Shown piece after piece: positions 18,054-26,644 of a DNA stretch of 64,000 bases. Positions within the stretch are counted from its first letter, which is position 1, and every line of letters begins with the position of its first letter. The translations under genes were made by a program, and so were the position numbers. The notes beneath the pieces are model-generated. The model was not told the DNA's origin. It did not search any database and saw only the letters and a program-made list of their open reading frames with translations. The stretch is taken from the NCBI RefSeq assembly GCF_030317115.1, contig NZ_JASZYF010000001.1, positions 186,001 to 250,000 of the forward strand. Direction: 5' to 3'. Source of the stretch: Variovorax gracilis (GTDB lineage: Bacteria; Pseudomonadota; Gammaproteobacteria; Burkholderiales; Burkholderiaceae_C).

Positions 18054-18449
18054 ATGCGTTTGAGGAATGCCCTGCTCACCGCCGGCGCGCTGTTGTGCAT
18101 TGCCAGTGCGGTTCATTCGGACGACAAGCCCCTCTACAAGGTGGTGGATGGCTACAAGGTAGACGGCGAGACGATCAAGGGCTTCCGGGCCTGGCGCGCC
18201 GCCGCCTGCGACCGCTGCCATGGCGCCAACCAGGAAGGACTGGTCGGCCCGTCGCTGATCGTCAGCATGAAGACACTCTCGAAGGAGGACTTCATCAAGA
18301 CCGTCTCCAACGGCCGGCTGGACAAGGGCATGCAGAGCTTCGGCAACAGCCCGATGGTCATGGACAACATCAACCAGCTCTACGCCTATCTGAAGGGCCG
18401 CTCCGACGGCGCCATCACGCGCGCGAAGGTCGAAGAAATCTCCAAATGA
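18054..18449 (+). CDS. xoxG: XoxG-like periplasmic cytochrome c
   Basis: 131 residues with a signal peptide (cleavage near VHS-D), one c-type haem site C52-D-R-C55-H56 and a probable axial methionine M93 (KGMQSF). Class I cytochromes next to xoxF take electrons from the reduced enzyme. At about 110 mature residues it is shorter than many XoxG proteins, so it may be a divergent or minimal form. Its stop overlaps the xoxJ start as ATGA. The hairpin before it suggests its level is set separately from xoxF. Confidence 0.85.
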   Translation: MRLRNALLTAGALLCIASAVHSDDKPLYKVVDGYKVDGETIKGFRAWRAAACDRCHGANQEGLVGPSLIVSMKTLSKEDFIKTVSNGRLDKGMQSFGNSPMVMDNINQLYAYLKGRSDGAITRAKVEEISK

Positions 18450-19315
18450 CGCACGCCGGCCTTCATCGATGCATGCTCGCGGCAGCCGGCATCGCGCTGG
18501 CCACGCTGGCACCCGGCGCGGCCGCCCAGGACCCGCCTGCCAAGCGCACCGCGCTGCGCGTCTGCCAGGACCCGAACAACCTGCCGTTCTCGAACGTCAA
18601 GGGCGAAGGGATCGAGAACAAGATCGCGGAAGTGTTCGGCAAATCGCTGGGCCTGCCGGTGGTCTACTACTCCTTCCCGCAGCGCCTGGCCTTCATCCGC
18701 AACACGCTGAGGTTCAAGCTGCCGGGCCAGGACTACCCGTGCGACATCGTGATCGGCGTGCCCGCGGGCTACGACCAGGTGTCGGTCACCAAGCCGTACT
18801 ACCGCTCGACCTACGCGCTGGTCTTCGCGAAGGGCAAGGGCCTGGACAAGGTGACTTCCGGCGAGGACTTCCTGAAGCTCGATCCGGCCCAGCTGGCCAA
18901 GCTGCGCATCGGCATCTACGACCGTTCGCCCGCATCGGCATGGCTCGGCAAGCACAACCTCGTCGAGCAGGGCGTGCCCTACCAGGTCATGAACGCCGAC
19001 CCGGCACAGTACCCCGGCGAGATCATCGAAAAAGACCTCGCGGCCGGCAAGATCGACGTCGCCATCGTCTGGGGCCCGATCGCCGGCTACTACGCGCAGC
19101 GCGTCAAGACGCCGGCGCTGGCGGTGGTGCCGCTGAAATCGGAGCCGGGCGTGCAGTTCGACTACCAGATCGCCATGGGCGTGCGCTACGGCGAGCGCGA
19201 ATGGAAGCAGCAGGTCGAAGGCCTGATCGAATCCAACCGACCGCAGATCGAGGCGATCCTGAAGGAGTACGGCGTGCCCCTCGTCGACGCCTCGTACGCG
19301 GCCCCGAAGCAATAG
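18446..19315 (+). CDS. xoxJ: XoxJ, periplasmic binding-protein-like partner of XoxF
   Basis: 289 residues with a signal peptide (cleavage near AAA-Q) and a type II solute-binding fold: LRVCQDPNNLPFSN at the start, GIENKIAEVFGKSLGL, CDIVIGVPAGYDQV, KIDVAIVWGPIAGYYA. MxaJ/XoxJ proteins bind the methanol dehydrogenase and are thought to help its activation or assembly, not solute uptake. Two cysteines (in RVCQDP and YPCDI) match the family. The start overlaps the cytochrome stop as ATGA. The longer open frame upstream is only readthrough of another frame in xoxG. Confidence 0.92.
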   Translation: MTHAGLHRCMLAAAGIALATLAPGAAAQDPPAKRTALRVCQDPNNLPFSNVKGEGIENKIAEVFGKSLGLPVVYYSFPQRLAFIRNTLRFKLPGQDYPCDIVIGVPAGYDQVSVTKPYYRSTYALVFAKGKGLDKVTSGEDFLKLDPAQLAKLRIGIYDRSPASAWLGKHNLVEQGVPYQVMNADPAQYPGEIIEKDLAAGKIDVAIVWGPIAGYYAQRVKTPALAVVPLKSEPGVQFDYQIAMGVRYGEREWKQQVEGLIESNRPQIEAILKEYGVPLVDASYAAPKQ

Positions 19316-19330
19316 CGCTCCCTGCTCCCG

Positions 19331-20011
19331 ATGAAAGCCATCCCCATCCTCAGGCTGGCCCTCGCGCTGATCTGGTGGATGTCCTGGCCGGCCGTCGCGG
19401 CGACCGACTTCTCGGTCGCCGAGCGGGCGCTCTTCATGGACAACCATCTGGCGAAACTGCGGCCTCCGACCACGCTGCAGTACGCCTTTCACAAGACCGG
19501 CACGCTGGAAGAGCCCTTCGACGACACGGTGAAGCTGATCCTGACGGCGCAACCCGACGGCAAGTGCTGCGCCGTTCGCGCCGATTTCTTCAGCGGCGCG
19601 CGCGCCATGACCCAGCCCGAGATCGAAAGCGCCGAAGGCAACCCGGCCATCCTCTACTTCCTCGAACGTGACATCCGCGAGATGCAGCGCCTCACGAAAG
19701 GCCAGGCCAATTACTTCCGCAAGCGCATCCGCATGGCGGTGTACCAGGGCGCCACGGTGCGAAGCGTCACCCTGCCCTATCGCGGCCGGCCAGTCGCGGT
19801 ACGGGAGATCAGCATCTCGCCCTATCTCGACGATCCGAATCGTGGGCGCTTCGAGAAGATGGCCAACAAGACCTACGTCTTCCTGCTGTCGGACGCAGTC
19901 CCGGGCGGCCTCTATGGCATCCGCACCCGAATCGAAGGAGAATCCGCCGCCTCGGCACCGTTGATGGCCGAGGAGATGCTTCTCGACGGCGCCGGCGGGC
20001 GCCAACCCTGA
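19331..20011 (+). CDS. Exported protein of unknown function in the xox cluster
   Basis: 226 residues. A signal peptide ends near AVA-A; the rest is soluble and mixed alpha/beta. Notable features are LQYAFHKTGTLEEPFDDTVKL, an adjacent Cys pair in GKCCAVRADFF, and YFLERDIREMQRLTKG. I do not recognise the family. It begins 15 bp after xoxJ with no obvious strong Shine-Dalgarno and is followed 10 bp later by another small exported protein, so it is almost certainly in the xoxFGJ operon. A periplasmic role linked to XoxF, such as metal handling, would be reasonable but is not shown. Confidence 0.8.
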   Translation: MKAIPILRLALALIWWMSWPAVAATDFSVAERALFMDNHLAKLRPPTTLQYAFHKTGTLEEPFDDTVKLILTAQPDGKCCAVRADFFSGARAMTQPEIESAEGNPAILYFLERDIREMQRLTKGQANYFRKRIRMAVYQGATVRSVTLPYRGRPVAVREISISPYLDDPNRGRFEKMANKTYVFLLSDAVPGGLYGIRTRIEGESAASAPLMAEEMLLDGAGGRQP

Positions 20012-20021
20012 CGGACCTCCC

Positions 20022-20393
20022 ATGCAACGATCGCCCCTCTCGACCTTCCTCCTGTCGGGCCTGTGCGCCCTGCCGATGGCCGCAAGCCCGGCCCAGGCGA
20101 ACGACTTCCCGACGGCGGACCGCGTGCTCTACGTGCAGGAATGCATGCGCGCGCACCCCGGTCCGCAGTTCGAGATGATCAACAAGTGCTCGTGCGCGCT
20201 CGACGCGCTGGCCACCAGCGTGAAGTACAAGGACTACGTCACGATGAGCACCATCACCAAGGCCATGTCCATCGGCGGCGAGCGCGGCGGCGCGATTCGC
20301 GACGTGCCTTCGCTGGAGCCGCAGGCCAAGCGCTACCGCGAGCTCCAGGCCAAGGCCGAGAAGGGGTGCTTCATCACCCCCGAGGGCAAGTAG
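20022..20393 (+). CDS. Small cysteine-containing exported protein, xox operon
   Basis: 123 residues with a signal peptide ending at AQA-N. The mature part of about 97 residues has four cysteines ([22 protein letters not shown]), which suggests two disulfides or a metal site. Family not recognised. It is the last gene of the xoxFGJ run and ends 3 bp from the convergent stop of the molybdenum hydroxylase gene, with no room for a terminator. Confidence 0.8.
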   Translation: MQRSPLSTFLLSGLCALPMAASPAQANDFPTADRVLYVQECMRAHPGPQFEMINKCSCALDALATSVKYKDYVTMSTITKAMSIGGERGGAIRDVPSLEPQAKRYRELQAKAEKGCFITPEGK

Positions 20394-20396
20394 TCA

Positions 20397-22700
20397 TCAG
20401 GCGCGCAACTGGTCCTTGATCGGCAGGTTGCGGATGCGCTTGCCCGTGGCCGCAAAGATCGCGTTGGCCAGCGCCGGCGCGATCGGCGGCACGCCGGGTT
20501 CGCCCGCGCCGCCGAGCGGCGCGTCGTAGTCGCCCGGTATGAGGTGCACCATGATCACCTTCGGCGCCGCGTTCATTCGCAGCACCTCGAACTGGTGGAA
20601 GTTGTCCTGCTGCACCCGGCCATCCTTGAACGAGATCTCGCCGGACAGCGCGTTGCCGATGCCCATCGCACACGCGCCTTCCATCTGCGAGCGCACCCGC
20701 TCCGGGTTGACGATGGCGCCGCAGTCGATCGCGATGTCCACGCGCGGGATGGTCAGCTCGCCCTTGCCATCCACCGCGACCTCGACCACCGCCGCGACGT
20801 AGGTCGTGAAGCTGTAGTGCGCCGCGATGCCCAGGCCGCGCCCCTTGCCCATCGGCCGGCCCCAGTTGGCCTCCTTGGCCGCCGTCGTGGTGACACGGCG
20901 CAGCCGCCCGATATCCACCTGGTAGACCGCGGGATCCTCGCCGTGGTTCCAGGTGTCGTTGATGTCGCGCGGGTCGATCCTGCGCGGCGGGCCGAGCAGT
21001 TCGAGCAGGAAATCCTTCGGATCGCGTTTCGCCGCGTGTGCCATCTCGTCGACGAAGGACTGGATGGCGAAGGCGTGCGGAATGTTCGAGACCGCGCGAT
21101 ACCAGCCGACGCGCGTGTGCGCCGCGGCCTCCGGGTTCTCCACCCGCAGGTTCGGGATCGCGAAGGGCACATTGGTCAGGCCCATGCCCAGCTCGATCGG
21201 CGACTCGGTCTTCGGGTCCGCCACGAACAGCGCCATCAAGGTCGGCCCCACGCTGCGGTGCAGCCATGCGACGGGCTTGCCCTTTGCATCCAGCCCGGCT
21301 TCGAGATGCTCGACCGAGACCGTGTGATAGAACGAATGATGAAGGTCGTCCTCTCGCGTCCACACCACCTTCACCGGCTTGCCGCCGGTCTCGCGCGCGA
21401 GCAGCGCCGCTTCGGTCGCGTAGTCGCCCTTGCTCTTGCGGCCGAAGCCGCCACCGAGCAATGTGACGTTGACCGTCACCTTGTCAGGCGTCATGTCCAG
21501 CCGCTTGGCGACGTCGGTGCGCACCGCCTGCGGGCTCTGGAAGGGGCCCCACAATTCGCAGCGCCCGTCCTTGATGCGCGCGGTCGCGGTCGGCGGCTCC
21601 ATCGGCGCCTGCGTCAGGTGCGGCATGTAGTACTGCGCCTTCACCACCTTGGCCGCTGATTTCATCGCGGCATCGAAGTCGCCCGCGTTGCGGATCACCT
21701 TGCCCGGCTTGGCGGCGGCGGCTTCCATCTCGGCGCGGTAGCTGTCCGAGGAATAGCTGCCGTTCGGGCCGCCATCCCAGTCGAGCTTGAGCGCCTTGCG
21801 TCCGTTCATCGCCGCCCAGGTGTTCGTGGCGATCACGGCGACCCCTGGCAGCGGCTGGTAGGCGGCCGGCACCGGCGATCCCTTGATCTCGACCACCTTC
21901 ACCACGCCCGGGACCTTCATCGCCTCGGCGGCATCGAAGCCGCGCAGGGTTCCGCCGTAGGCCGGGCTGCGCGCCACGACGGCGTAGAGCATGTCGGGCA
22001 TCACCACGTCGATGCCGTAGATGGCCCGGCCGGTCGTCATGTCGAAACCGTCGATGATCGGTAGCGTGCCCTTGCCGATGTAGCGGAACTCGGCCGGCTT
22101 CTTCAGGCGCAGATCGGCGCCGGCGGGCACGGGCAAGGCCGCGGCATCGCGCGCCACCGCGCCGAAGTCGAGCGTGCGTCCGGTCGGGCGGTGCAGGAGC
22201 TGGCCGTTCCTCGCGCTCACCTCGGCCGCCGGCACGCCCCAGCGCGCCGCAGCCGCGGATTCGAGCATCTGGCGCGCGGAGGCGCCGCAGCGGCGCATCG
22301 GCATGAAGAAATGGCGCGTCGTGCGCGACCCGTCGGTATCCTGGTTGCCGTAGCGCACCTCGTCGCCGGGCGCCTGCGCGACACGCACTTTCGACCAGTC
22401 CGCCTCCATCTCGTCGGCGACGATCATCGGCACGCCGGTGCGCACGCCCTGCCCCATCTCGGCCCGGTGGCAGGTGATCGTGACGATGCCGTCGTCGGCG
22501 ATCGAAACGAACACCAGCGGGTTCTCGACCACGCCGTTGGGCATGCCGTAGGCGCCGAACTTCTTGGGCGCATCCTGTGCCTCGGCAGGCTCGGGCCAGC
22601 CGAGCGCGAGCACGAATCCGCCTGCGGCACCGCCGAGCAGGCTGCGGCGAGAGAGCTTGCCGACTTGCAGCCGCGGCGTGGCTTGAAGGGTGTTTTCCAT
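20397..22700 (-). CDS. Molybdenum hydroxylase large subunit (xanthine dehydrogenase / IorB type)
   Basis: 767 residues with a twin-arginine-type N terminus ([18 protein letters not shown]), so exported folded or membrane-attached. The family motifs [24 protein letters not shown] and the late [10 protein letters not shown] segment with the likely catalytic Glu are present. It belongs with the isoquinoline 1-oxidoreductase/aldehyde oxidase group and should use molybdopterin cytosine dinucleotide. With the [2Fe-2S] subunit just upstream (1-bp gap) it forms a two-subunit periplasmic aldehyde or N-heterocycle dehydrogenase. Substrate unknown. It lies at the end of the pqq operon, so an aldehyde linked to methanol or alcohol oxidation is plausible. 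Confidence 0.9.
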   Translation of the reverse strand: MENTLQATPRLQVGKLSRRSLLGGAAGGFVLALGWPEPAEAQDAPKKFGAYGMPNGVVENPLVFVSIADDGIVTITCHRAEMGQGVRTGVPMIVADEMEADWSKVRVAQAPGDEVRYGNQDTDGSRTTRHFFMPMRRCGASARQMLESAAAARWGVPAAEVSARNGQLLHRPTGRTLDFGAVARDAAALPVPAGADLRLKKPAEFRYIGKGTLPIIDGFDMTTGRAIYGIDVVMPDMLYAVVARSPAYGGTLRGFDAAEAMKVPGVVKVVEIKGSPVPAAYQPLPGVAVIATNTWAAMNGRKALKLDWDGGPNGSYSSDSYRAEMEAAAAKPGKVIRNAGDFDAAMKSAAKVVKAQYYMPHLTQAPMEPPTATARIKDGRCELWGPFQSPQAVRTDVAKRLDMTPDKVTVNVTLLGGGFGRKSKGDYATEAALLARETGGKPVKVVWTREDDLHHSFYHTVSVEHLEAGLDAKGKPVAWLHRSVGPTLMALFVADPKTESPIELGMGLTNVPFAIPNLRVENPEAAAHTRVGWYRAVSNIPHAFAIQSFVDEMAHAAKRDPKDFLLELLGPPRRIDPRDINDTWNHGEDPAVYQVDIGRLRRVTTTAAKEANWGRPMGKGRGLGIAAHYSFTTYVAAVVEVAVDGKGELTIPRVDIAIDCGAIVNPERVRSQMEGACAMGIGNALSGEISFKDGRVQQDNFHQFEVLRMNAAPKVIMVHLIPGDYDAPLGGAGEPGVPPIAPALANAIFAATGKRIRNLPIKDQLRA

Positions 22701-22701
22701 G

Positions 22702-23160
22702 TCACGCTCCCTTCATCGTGGAGGCCTGCTTGATCGCGGCCTTGATGCGCGTGTAGGTGCCGCATCGACAGATGTTGCCCGACATGGCGGCCTCGATCTC
22801 GGCATCGGTCGGCCGCGGACTGTTCTTGAGCAGCGCGGCCGCCTGCATGAGCTGGCCCGACTGGCAGTAGCCGCATTGCGGCACGCCCTGTTCGCGCCAG
22901 GCGACCTGAAGCGGGTGCTGCCCATTGGCATCCAGCCCCTCGATGGTGGTGACGCGTTTGCCGACCACCGCGCTCATCGGCGTGCTGCAGGCGCGTACCG
23001 GGTTGCCGTCCAGATGGACGGTGCAGGCGCCGCACAGCGCCATGCCGCATCCGAACTTGGTTCCCGTCATCTGCAGCTCGTCGCGCAGATACCAGAGCAG
23101 GGGCATCGAGGCGTCGCCGTCGAAGTTGCGCGACGCGCCATTCACAGTCAGTGAAGCCAT
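22702..23160 (-). CDS. [2Fe-2S] subunit of the molybdenum hydroxylase (IorA type)
   Basis: 152 residues: a plant-type ferredoxin domain ([15 protein letters not shown]) and a C-terminal four-helix domain with the second cluster motif (CGYCQSGQ and CRCGTYTRI). It passes electrons from the molybdenum subunit to an acceptor, probably a cytochrome; no cytochrome subunit is encoded next to it. ATG 23160 is preferred because GGAGACAACGCC precedes it; an upstream ATG at 23205 lacks support. It follows pqqE by 60 bp on the same strand. Confidence 0.92.
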   Translation of the reverse strand: MASLTVNGASRNFDGDASMPLLWYLRDELQMTGTKFGCGMALCGACTVHLDGNPVRACSTPMSAVVGKRVTTIEGLDANGQHPLQVAWREQGVPQCGYCQSGQLMQAAALLKNSPRPTDAEIEAAMSGNICRCGTYTRIKAAIKQASTMKGA

Positions 23161-23220
23161 GGCGTTGTCTCCATCGTGGTCAGCGCAATCTATTCCTCGC
23201 GCCACGCCATGACAAGCACT

Positions 23221-24378
23221 TTAGGATTCGACGACCACCCCGCCGAGCCGCCGCGAATTCTCCGGCGCGCGGAACACCAGGGGATGCTCCACCGCATGCG
23301 CCGGCGACAGGCTGCCCGCGCGCTCGACGGCCTCTTTCACCAGGTGGTGGTGCGGGCTCTTCACGCAGGCCGGGTCGGCGACGGCCGGGTCGTTGGCCAG
23401 CATGTAGGCCTGGCAGCGGCACCCGCCCAGGTCCTGCTCGCGGAATTCGCAACTCGCGCACGGCTCCTTCATCCAGCCGGTGCCGCGGTAGCGGTTGAAG
23501 CCCTCGGAATCGAACCAGATCTCGCGCAGGCCCTGGTCGCGAACGTTCGGAAAGCTCAGGCCTGGCAGCATCTTCGCGGTGTGGCACGGCAAGGCCGTGC
23601 CGTCGGGCGTCACGTTGAGGAAGGTGCTGCCCCAGCCGTTGACGCAGCGCTTGGGCGTGCCTTCGTGGTAGTCGGGCGCGACGAAGAAGATGCGCATGCG
23701 CTCGCCCATCCGCGCTCGCCAGGCGTCGGTCGTGCGCTCGGCCTGCTGCAGTTGGGCATGCGTCGGCAGCAGGTAGTCGCGGTTCAGGAAGGCCCACGAG
23801 TAGTACTGCGTGTTCGCGAGCTCCAGGTACTCGGCACCGAGCTCGGCCGCCATGCCGATGATGCGGTCGATGTGGTCGATGTTCATGCGGTGGATCACCA
23901 CGTTCATCACCATCGGCCAGCCCTGGTCCTTGATGATCTTCGCGACCCGGCTTTTCAGCTCGAAGGTCTTGGTGTGCGAAAGGAAGTCGTTCATCTCCTT
24001 CGTGGAATCCTGGAAGGACAACTGGACGTGGTCGAGCCCGGCGGCCTTCAATGCCGCAGCGCGCGCCGCCGTCAGGCCGACGCCGGAGGTCAGCAGGTTG
24101 GTGTAGTAGCCCAGCCGATGCGCTTCGGCGGTGATCGCCTCCAGGTCGTCGCGCACCAGCGGTTCGCCGCCGGACAGGCCGAGTTGCACGGCGCCCAGTT
24201 CGCGGCCTTGCCGCAGCACCCGCAGCCAGTCCTCCGTCGAGAGTTCCGCTTCCTGCCGCGCGAAGTCGATCGGGTTGTAGCAAAACACGCAGTGCAGCGG
24301 ACAGCGGTAGGTCAGCTCCGCCAGCAGCCAGAGTGGAGGCCCGGGAGACCCCGGCGATGGGTGTTGCATCAGTCCCAT
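23221..24378 (-). CDS. pqqE: PqqE, radical SAM PQQ biosynthesis protein
   Basis: 385 residues. The radical SAM cluster motif CPLHCVFC lies near the N terminus, and a C-terminal SPASM region contributes further cysteines (CASCEF, GGCRCQAY). PqqE makes the first carbon-carbon bond between Glu and Tyr of the PqqA peptide while PqqD holds the peptide. ATG 24378 is used; ATG 24369 (one-base TGATG overlap with pqqD) and GTG 24387 are alternatives. The C-terminal tail of about 40 residues after the SPASM cysteines is ordinary for betaproteobacteria. Confidence 0.95.
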   Translation of the reverse strand: MGLMQHPSPGSPGPPLWLLAELTYRCPLHCVFCYNPIDFARQEAELSTEDWLRVLRQGRELGAVQLGLSGGEPLVRDDLEAITAEAHRLGYYTNLLTSGVGLTAARAAALKAAGLDHVQLSFQDSTKEMNDFLSHTKTFELKSRVAKIIKDQGWPMVMNVVIHRMNIDHIDRIIGMAAELGAEYLELANTQYYSWAFLNRDYLLPTHAQLQQAERTTDAWRARMGERMRIFFVAPDYHEGTPKRCVNGWGSTFLNVTPDGTALPCHTAKMLPGLSFPNVRDQGLREIWFDSEGFNRYRGTGWMKEPCASCEFREQDLGGCRCQAYMLANDPAVADPACVKSPHHHLVKEAVERAGSLSPAHAVEHPLVFRAPENSRRLGGVVVES

Positions 24379-24644
24379 GCCAGCCACCGCTGCTTGCCGG
24401 CCATCTCGACGAAGGCCAGCACATCGTCACCCAGCCCCTGGGTCGAAAACGCCTGTTCCAGCTCGCCGACGATGGCCGCGACGCTGCGCTCTCCGTCGCA
24501 GCGCTTCAGGATCTCGCCGCCACTCTGGTTGAGCTTGACCATTCCCTCCGGGTAGAGCAGCACATGGCAGTTCTGCGCGGGCTCCCACTGCAGGCGGAAG
24601 CCGGTGCCGACGCGTGGCCGCGTCGAGATGCTCGCCGGCGTCAT
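24369..24644 (-). CDS. pqqD: PqqD, peptide chaperone for PqqE
   Basis: 91 residues of the PqqD winged-helix family ([37 protein letters not shown]). It binds the PqqA precursor and presents it to PqqE. The full-length gene stands alone, not fused to pqqC or pqqE. It overlaps pqqC by 4 bp and pqqE by 1-10 bp depending on the pqqE start. Confidence 0.94.
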   Translation of the reverse strand: MTPASISTRPRVGTGFRLQWEPAQNCHVLLYPEGMVKLNQSGGEILKRCDGERSVAAIVGELEQAFSTQGLGDDVLAFVEMAGKQRWLAWD

Positions 24645-25357
24645 GGCGTCACCCCGTACTTGAGCGCCATCGCATCGCTCATCGCCCACAGGATGTCGAG
24701 CTTGAACTGCAGCACCTCCAGCGCCCGCTCCTGCAAGGGCCGCGTCGTGAAATGCCCGAGCGTGATCGCCAACCCCTGCTCCACGTCGCGGCGCGCCTGG
24801 CTCACCCGGTTGCGGAAGTACGCCATGCCTTCCGGCTCGATCCACGGGTAGTGCTCGGGCCAGTTCGCCAGCCGCTGCTTGTGGATCTCGGGCGCGAAGA
24901 GTTCGGTCAGCGACGAGCAGACCGCCTCCTGCCACGGCGCGCGCCGAGCGAAGTTCACGTAGGCATCGACCGCGAAGCGCATTGCCGGCGCGACGTGGCG
25001 CAGGTCGAGCACTTCCTCGCGCGTGAGGCCCACGGCCGTCGCGAGACGCAGCCAGGCTTCGATGCCGCCTTCATCGCGCACGCCATTCAGCTCGAAGCCG
25101 TCGTGGTCGAGGATGCGTTGCACCCAGCCTCGCCGGACCTCCTGGTCGGGGCAGTTGGACAGCACCGCGGCGTCCTTGATCGGGATCGCGATCTGGTAGT
25201 AGAAGCGATTGGCCACCCAGCCGCGCACCTGCTCCTGCGTGGCACGGCCGCTGTTGAGCATGAGGTTGAACGGGTGGTGGATGTGATAGGCGCGGCCGCG
25301 CTCGCGCAGCTGCGCCTCGAATTCATCCCTCGTCCAGGCCTGGATGGTCTCAGTCAT
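24641..25357 (-). CDS. pqqC: PqqC, pyrroloquinoline-quinone synthase
   Basis: 238 residues, the usual family length, with strong PqqC signatures: [60 protein letters not shown]. It catalyses the final ring closure and eight-electron oxidation that gives PQQ, using oxygen. Translationally coupled with pqqB (4-bp overlap) and pqqD (4-bp overlap). Confidence 0.96.
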   Translation of the reverse strand: MTETIQAWTRDEFEAQLRERGRAYHIHHPFNLMLNSGRATQEQVRGWVANRFYYQIAIPIKDAAVLSNCPDQEVRRGWVQRILDHDGFELNGVRDEGGIEAWLRLATAVGLTREEVLDLRHVAPAMRFAVDAYVNFARRAPWQEAVCSSLTELFAPEIHKQRLANWPEHYPWIEPEGMAYFRNRVSQARRDVEQGLAITLGHFTTRPLQERALEVLQFKLDILWAMSDAMALKYGVTP

Positions 25358-26274
25358 ACGTCGATCTGCATGTCGTCCTCGCAGACCTCGATGCCGGCGC
25401 GCGTCAGCGTCGCACGCTCATCTGAGTCTTCGTCGAGGATCGGATTGGTGTTGTTGACATGGATGAGCATGCGCCGCGTGCGTTGCGGCAGCTTGGCCAT
25501 CCACTCGATCATTCCGCCAGGGCCCGACTGCGGCAGGTGCCCGATATCGCGGGCCGTCTTGGCGCCAAGGCCGAGGCGCGGCATCTCGTCATCGGTCCAG
25601 AACGTGCCGTCGACCATGACGCAGTCGGCGAGCGCCATGGCATCGAACACCTCCGGCGTGATCCGGCCGAGCCCGGGCGCATAGAACACCCGCCTGCCGC
25701 TGCGGCCGTCCGAAATGAGCATGCCGATGTTGTCGCCGTCGACTGGCCGATCCCGGTGCGGAGAGTAAGGCGCCGCCTTGCTCGACAGCGGCAACGCGCG
25801 AAAGCCCAGGTCCGCGACGCCTGCCACGGCAAACGTGCTGCCGTCCAGCGCGATGCGATGCCGGTCCACCCCGCAGTAGTGGCCGAGAACACGCAGCACC
25901 GGGTTCCCCTGGCTCAGATCCTCTTCGACCGGGTCGGTGCACCACAAGGGCAGCGGGCCCTTGCGCTCGCGCAGCATGAAGAGCCCTGTCGCGTGATCGA
26001 CCTGGCCATCCATCAGCACGACGCCCGCAATGGCCGAATCGCGCAGGGCGCGCGCCGGTTGCAGCGCAGCCTTGCTGCGGATCTGTTCGAGGATGTCGGG
26101 GGATGCATTGAACAGCACGCCGTCCACGCCGCCGTCAGGCTGCACGAAGATGGACGACTGCGTCCGTGCCTTGGCTTTCAACGTGCCCGCGCGCAGGCCC
26201 GCGCAGTTGCGGCAATTGCAGTTCCACTGCGGAAAGCCTCCGCCGGCAGCCGAACCGAGGACGGTGATGCGCAT
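25354..26274 (-). CDS. pqqB: PqqB, metallo-beta-lactamase-fold PQQ biosynthesis hydroxylase
   Basis: 306 residues. The N terminus [19 protein letters not shown] and the CNCRNC cysteine cluster are diagnostic. The metallo-beta-lactamase fold is seen in [24 protein letters not shown] and [12 protein letters not shown] segments. PqqB oxidises the tyrosine-derived part of the precursor. ATG 26274 gives the standard family N terminus, although no good Shine-Dalgarno precedes it; the frame is open further upstream. pqqA lies 90 bp upstream. Confidence 0.95.
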   Translation of the reverse strand: MRITVLGSAAGGGFPQWNCNCRNCAGLRAGTLKAKARTQSSIFVQPDGGVDGVLFNASPDILEQIRSKAALQPARALRDSAIAGVVLMDGQVDHATGLFMLRERKGPLPLWCTDPVEEDLSQGNPVLRVLGHYCGVDRHRIALDGSTFAVAGVADLGFRALPLSSKAAPYSPHRDRPVDGDNIGMLISDGRSGRRVFYAPGLGRITPEVFDAMALADCVMVDGTFWTDDEMPRLGLGAKTARDIGHLPQSGPGGMIEWMAKLPQRTRRMLIHVNNTNPILDEDSDERATLTRAGIEVCEDDMQIDV

Positions 26275-26364
26275 CGGCGGGGATGGAGGGCGCCCCACCG
26301 GGTGCAGACAAGCCGGCACACCGAAGGCCATGCCCCCGGAGTGCCGGACCTGCCGCAACCGGCG

Positions 26365-26439
26365 TCAGCGGGCAGCCACGTACATCGTGATTTCGAAGCC
26401 GAGGCGCACGTCAGTCGCGGTCGGGGTTTCCCATTTCAT
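26365..26439 (-). CDS. pqqA: PqqA, PQQ precursor peptide
   Basis: A 24-residue peptide beginning MKWETPTATDVR and containing the conserved Glu16 and Tyr20 (FEITMY) that become the PQQ skeleton. ATG 26439 has an AAGGAG box 6-7 bp upstream, and the peptide has the usual PqqA length; the longer 60-codon frame upstream has no such support. First gene of pqqABCDE. Only one copy is seen in the window. Confidence 0.96.
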   Translation of the reverse strand: MKWETPTATDVRLGFEITMYVAAR

Positions 26440-26540
26440 AAAGGTCTCCTTTGAAATGACACGGACACCGTATGGTGCCGCGGGGATCCAACGATCCCTT
26501 GATGCATGGTCCCCCTGCGCGCGCGATCCGCACAGCCCGC

Positions 26541-26571
26541 GAATCATGATTCAGGGCTCATGATTTTCATG
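26541..26571. promoter_or_regulatory. Triple TCATGA palindrome cluster between pqqA and a two-component operon
   Basis: Within 31 bp there is a perfect 12-bp palindrome GAATCATGATTC (26541-26552) and an inverted repeat CATGA-TTT-TCATG (26559-26571), giving three TCATGA boxes at 26544, 26558 and 26567. It sits about 100 bp upstream of pqqA and 75 bp upstream of the kinase gene, ideal for a NarL/LuxR-type regulator controlling both directions. Inferred role. Confidence 0.55.
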
Positions 26572-26644
26572 AATCGAGGCCCACGCCGCGCCTGCCGACC
26601 CGCTACCATGGCCCGCGTCCGTTCCAACCCGGGCCTCCTCCACC

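Noticed and set aside
18095..18445. Upstream part of the frame that contains xoxJ
   Set aside because: It is the wrong frame of xoxG. XoxJ begins at 18446 with a signal peptide and an ATGA overlap.
26466..26477. CACC-GTAT-GGTG inverted repeat upstream of pqqA
   Set aside because: Only four-base arms; too short to separate from chance beside the stronger TCATGA cluster.
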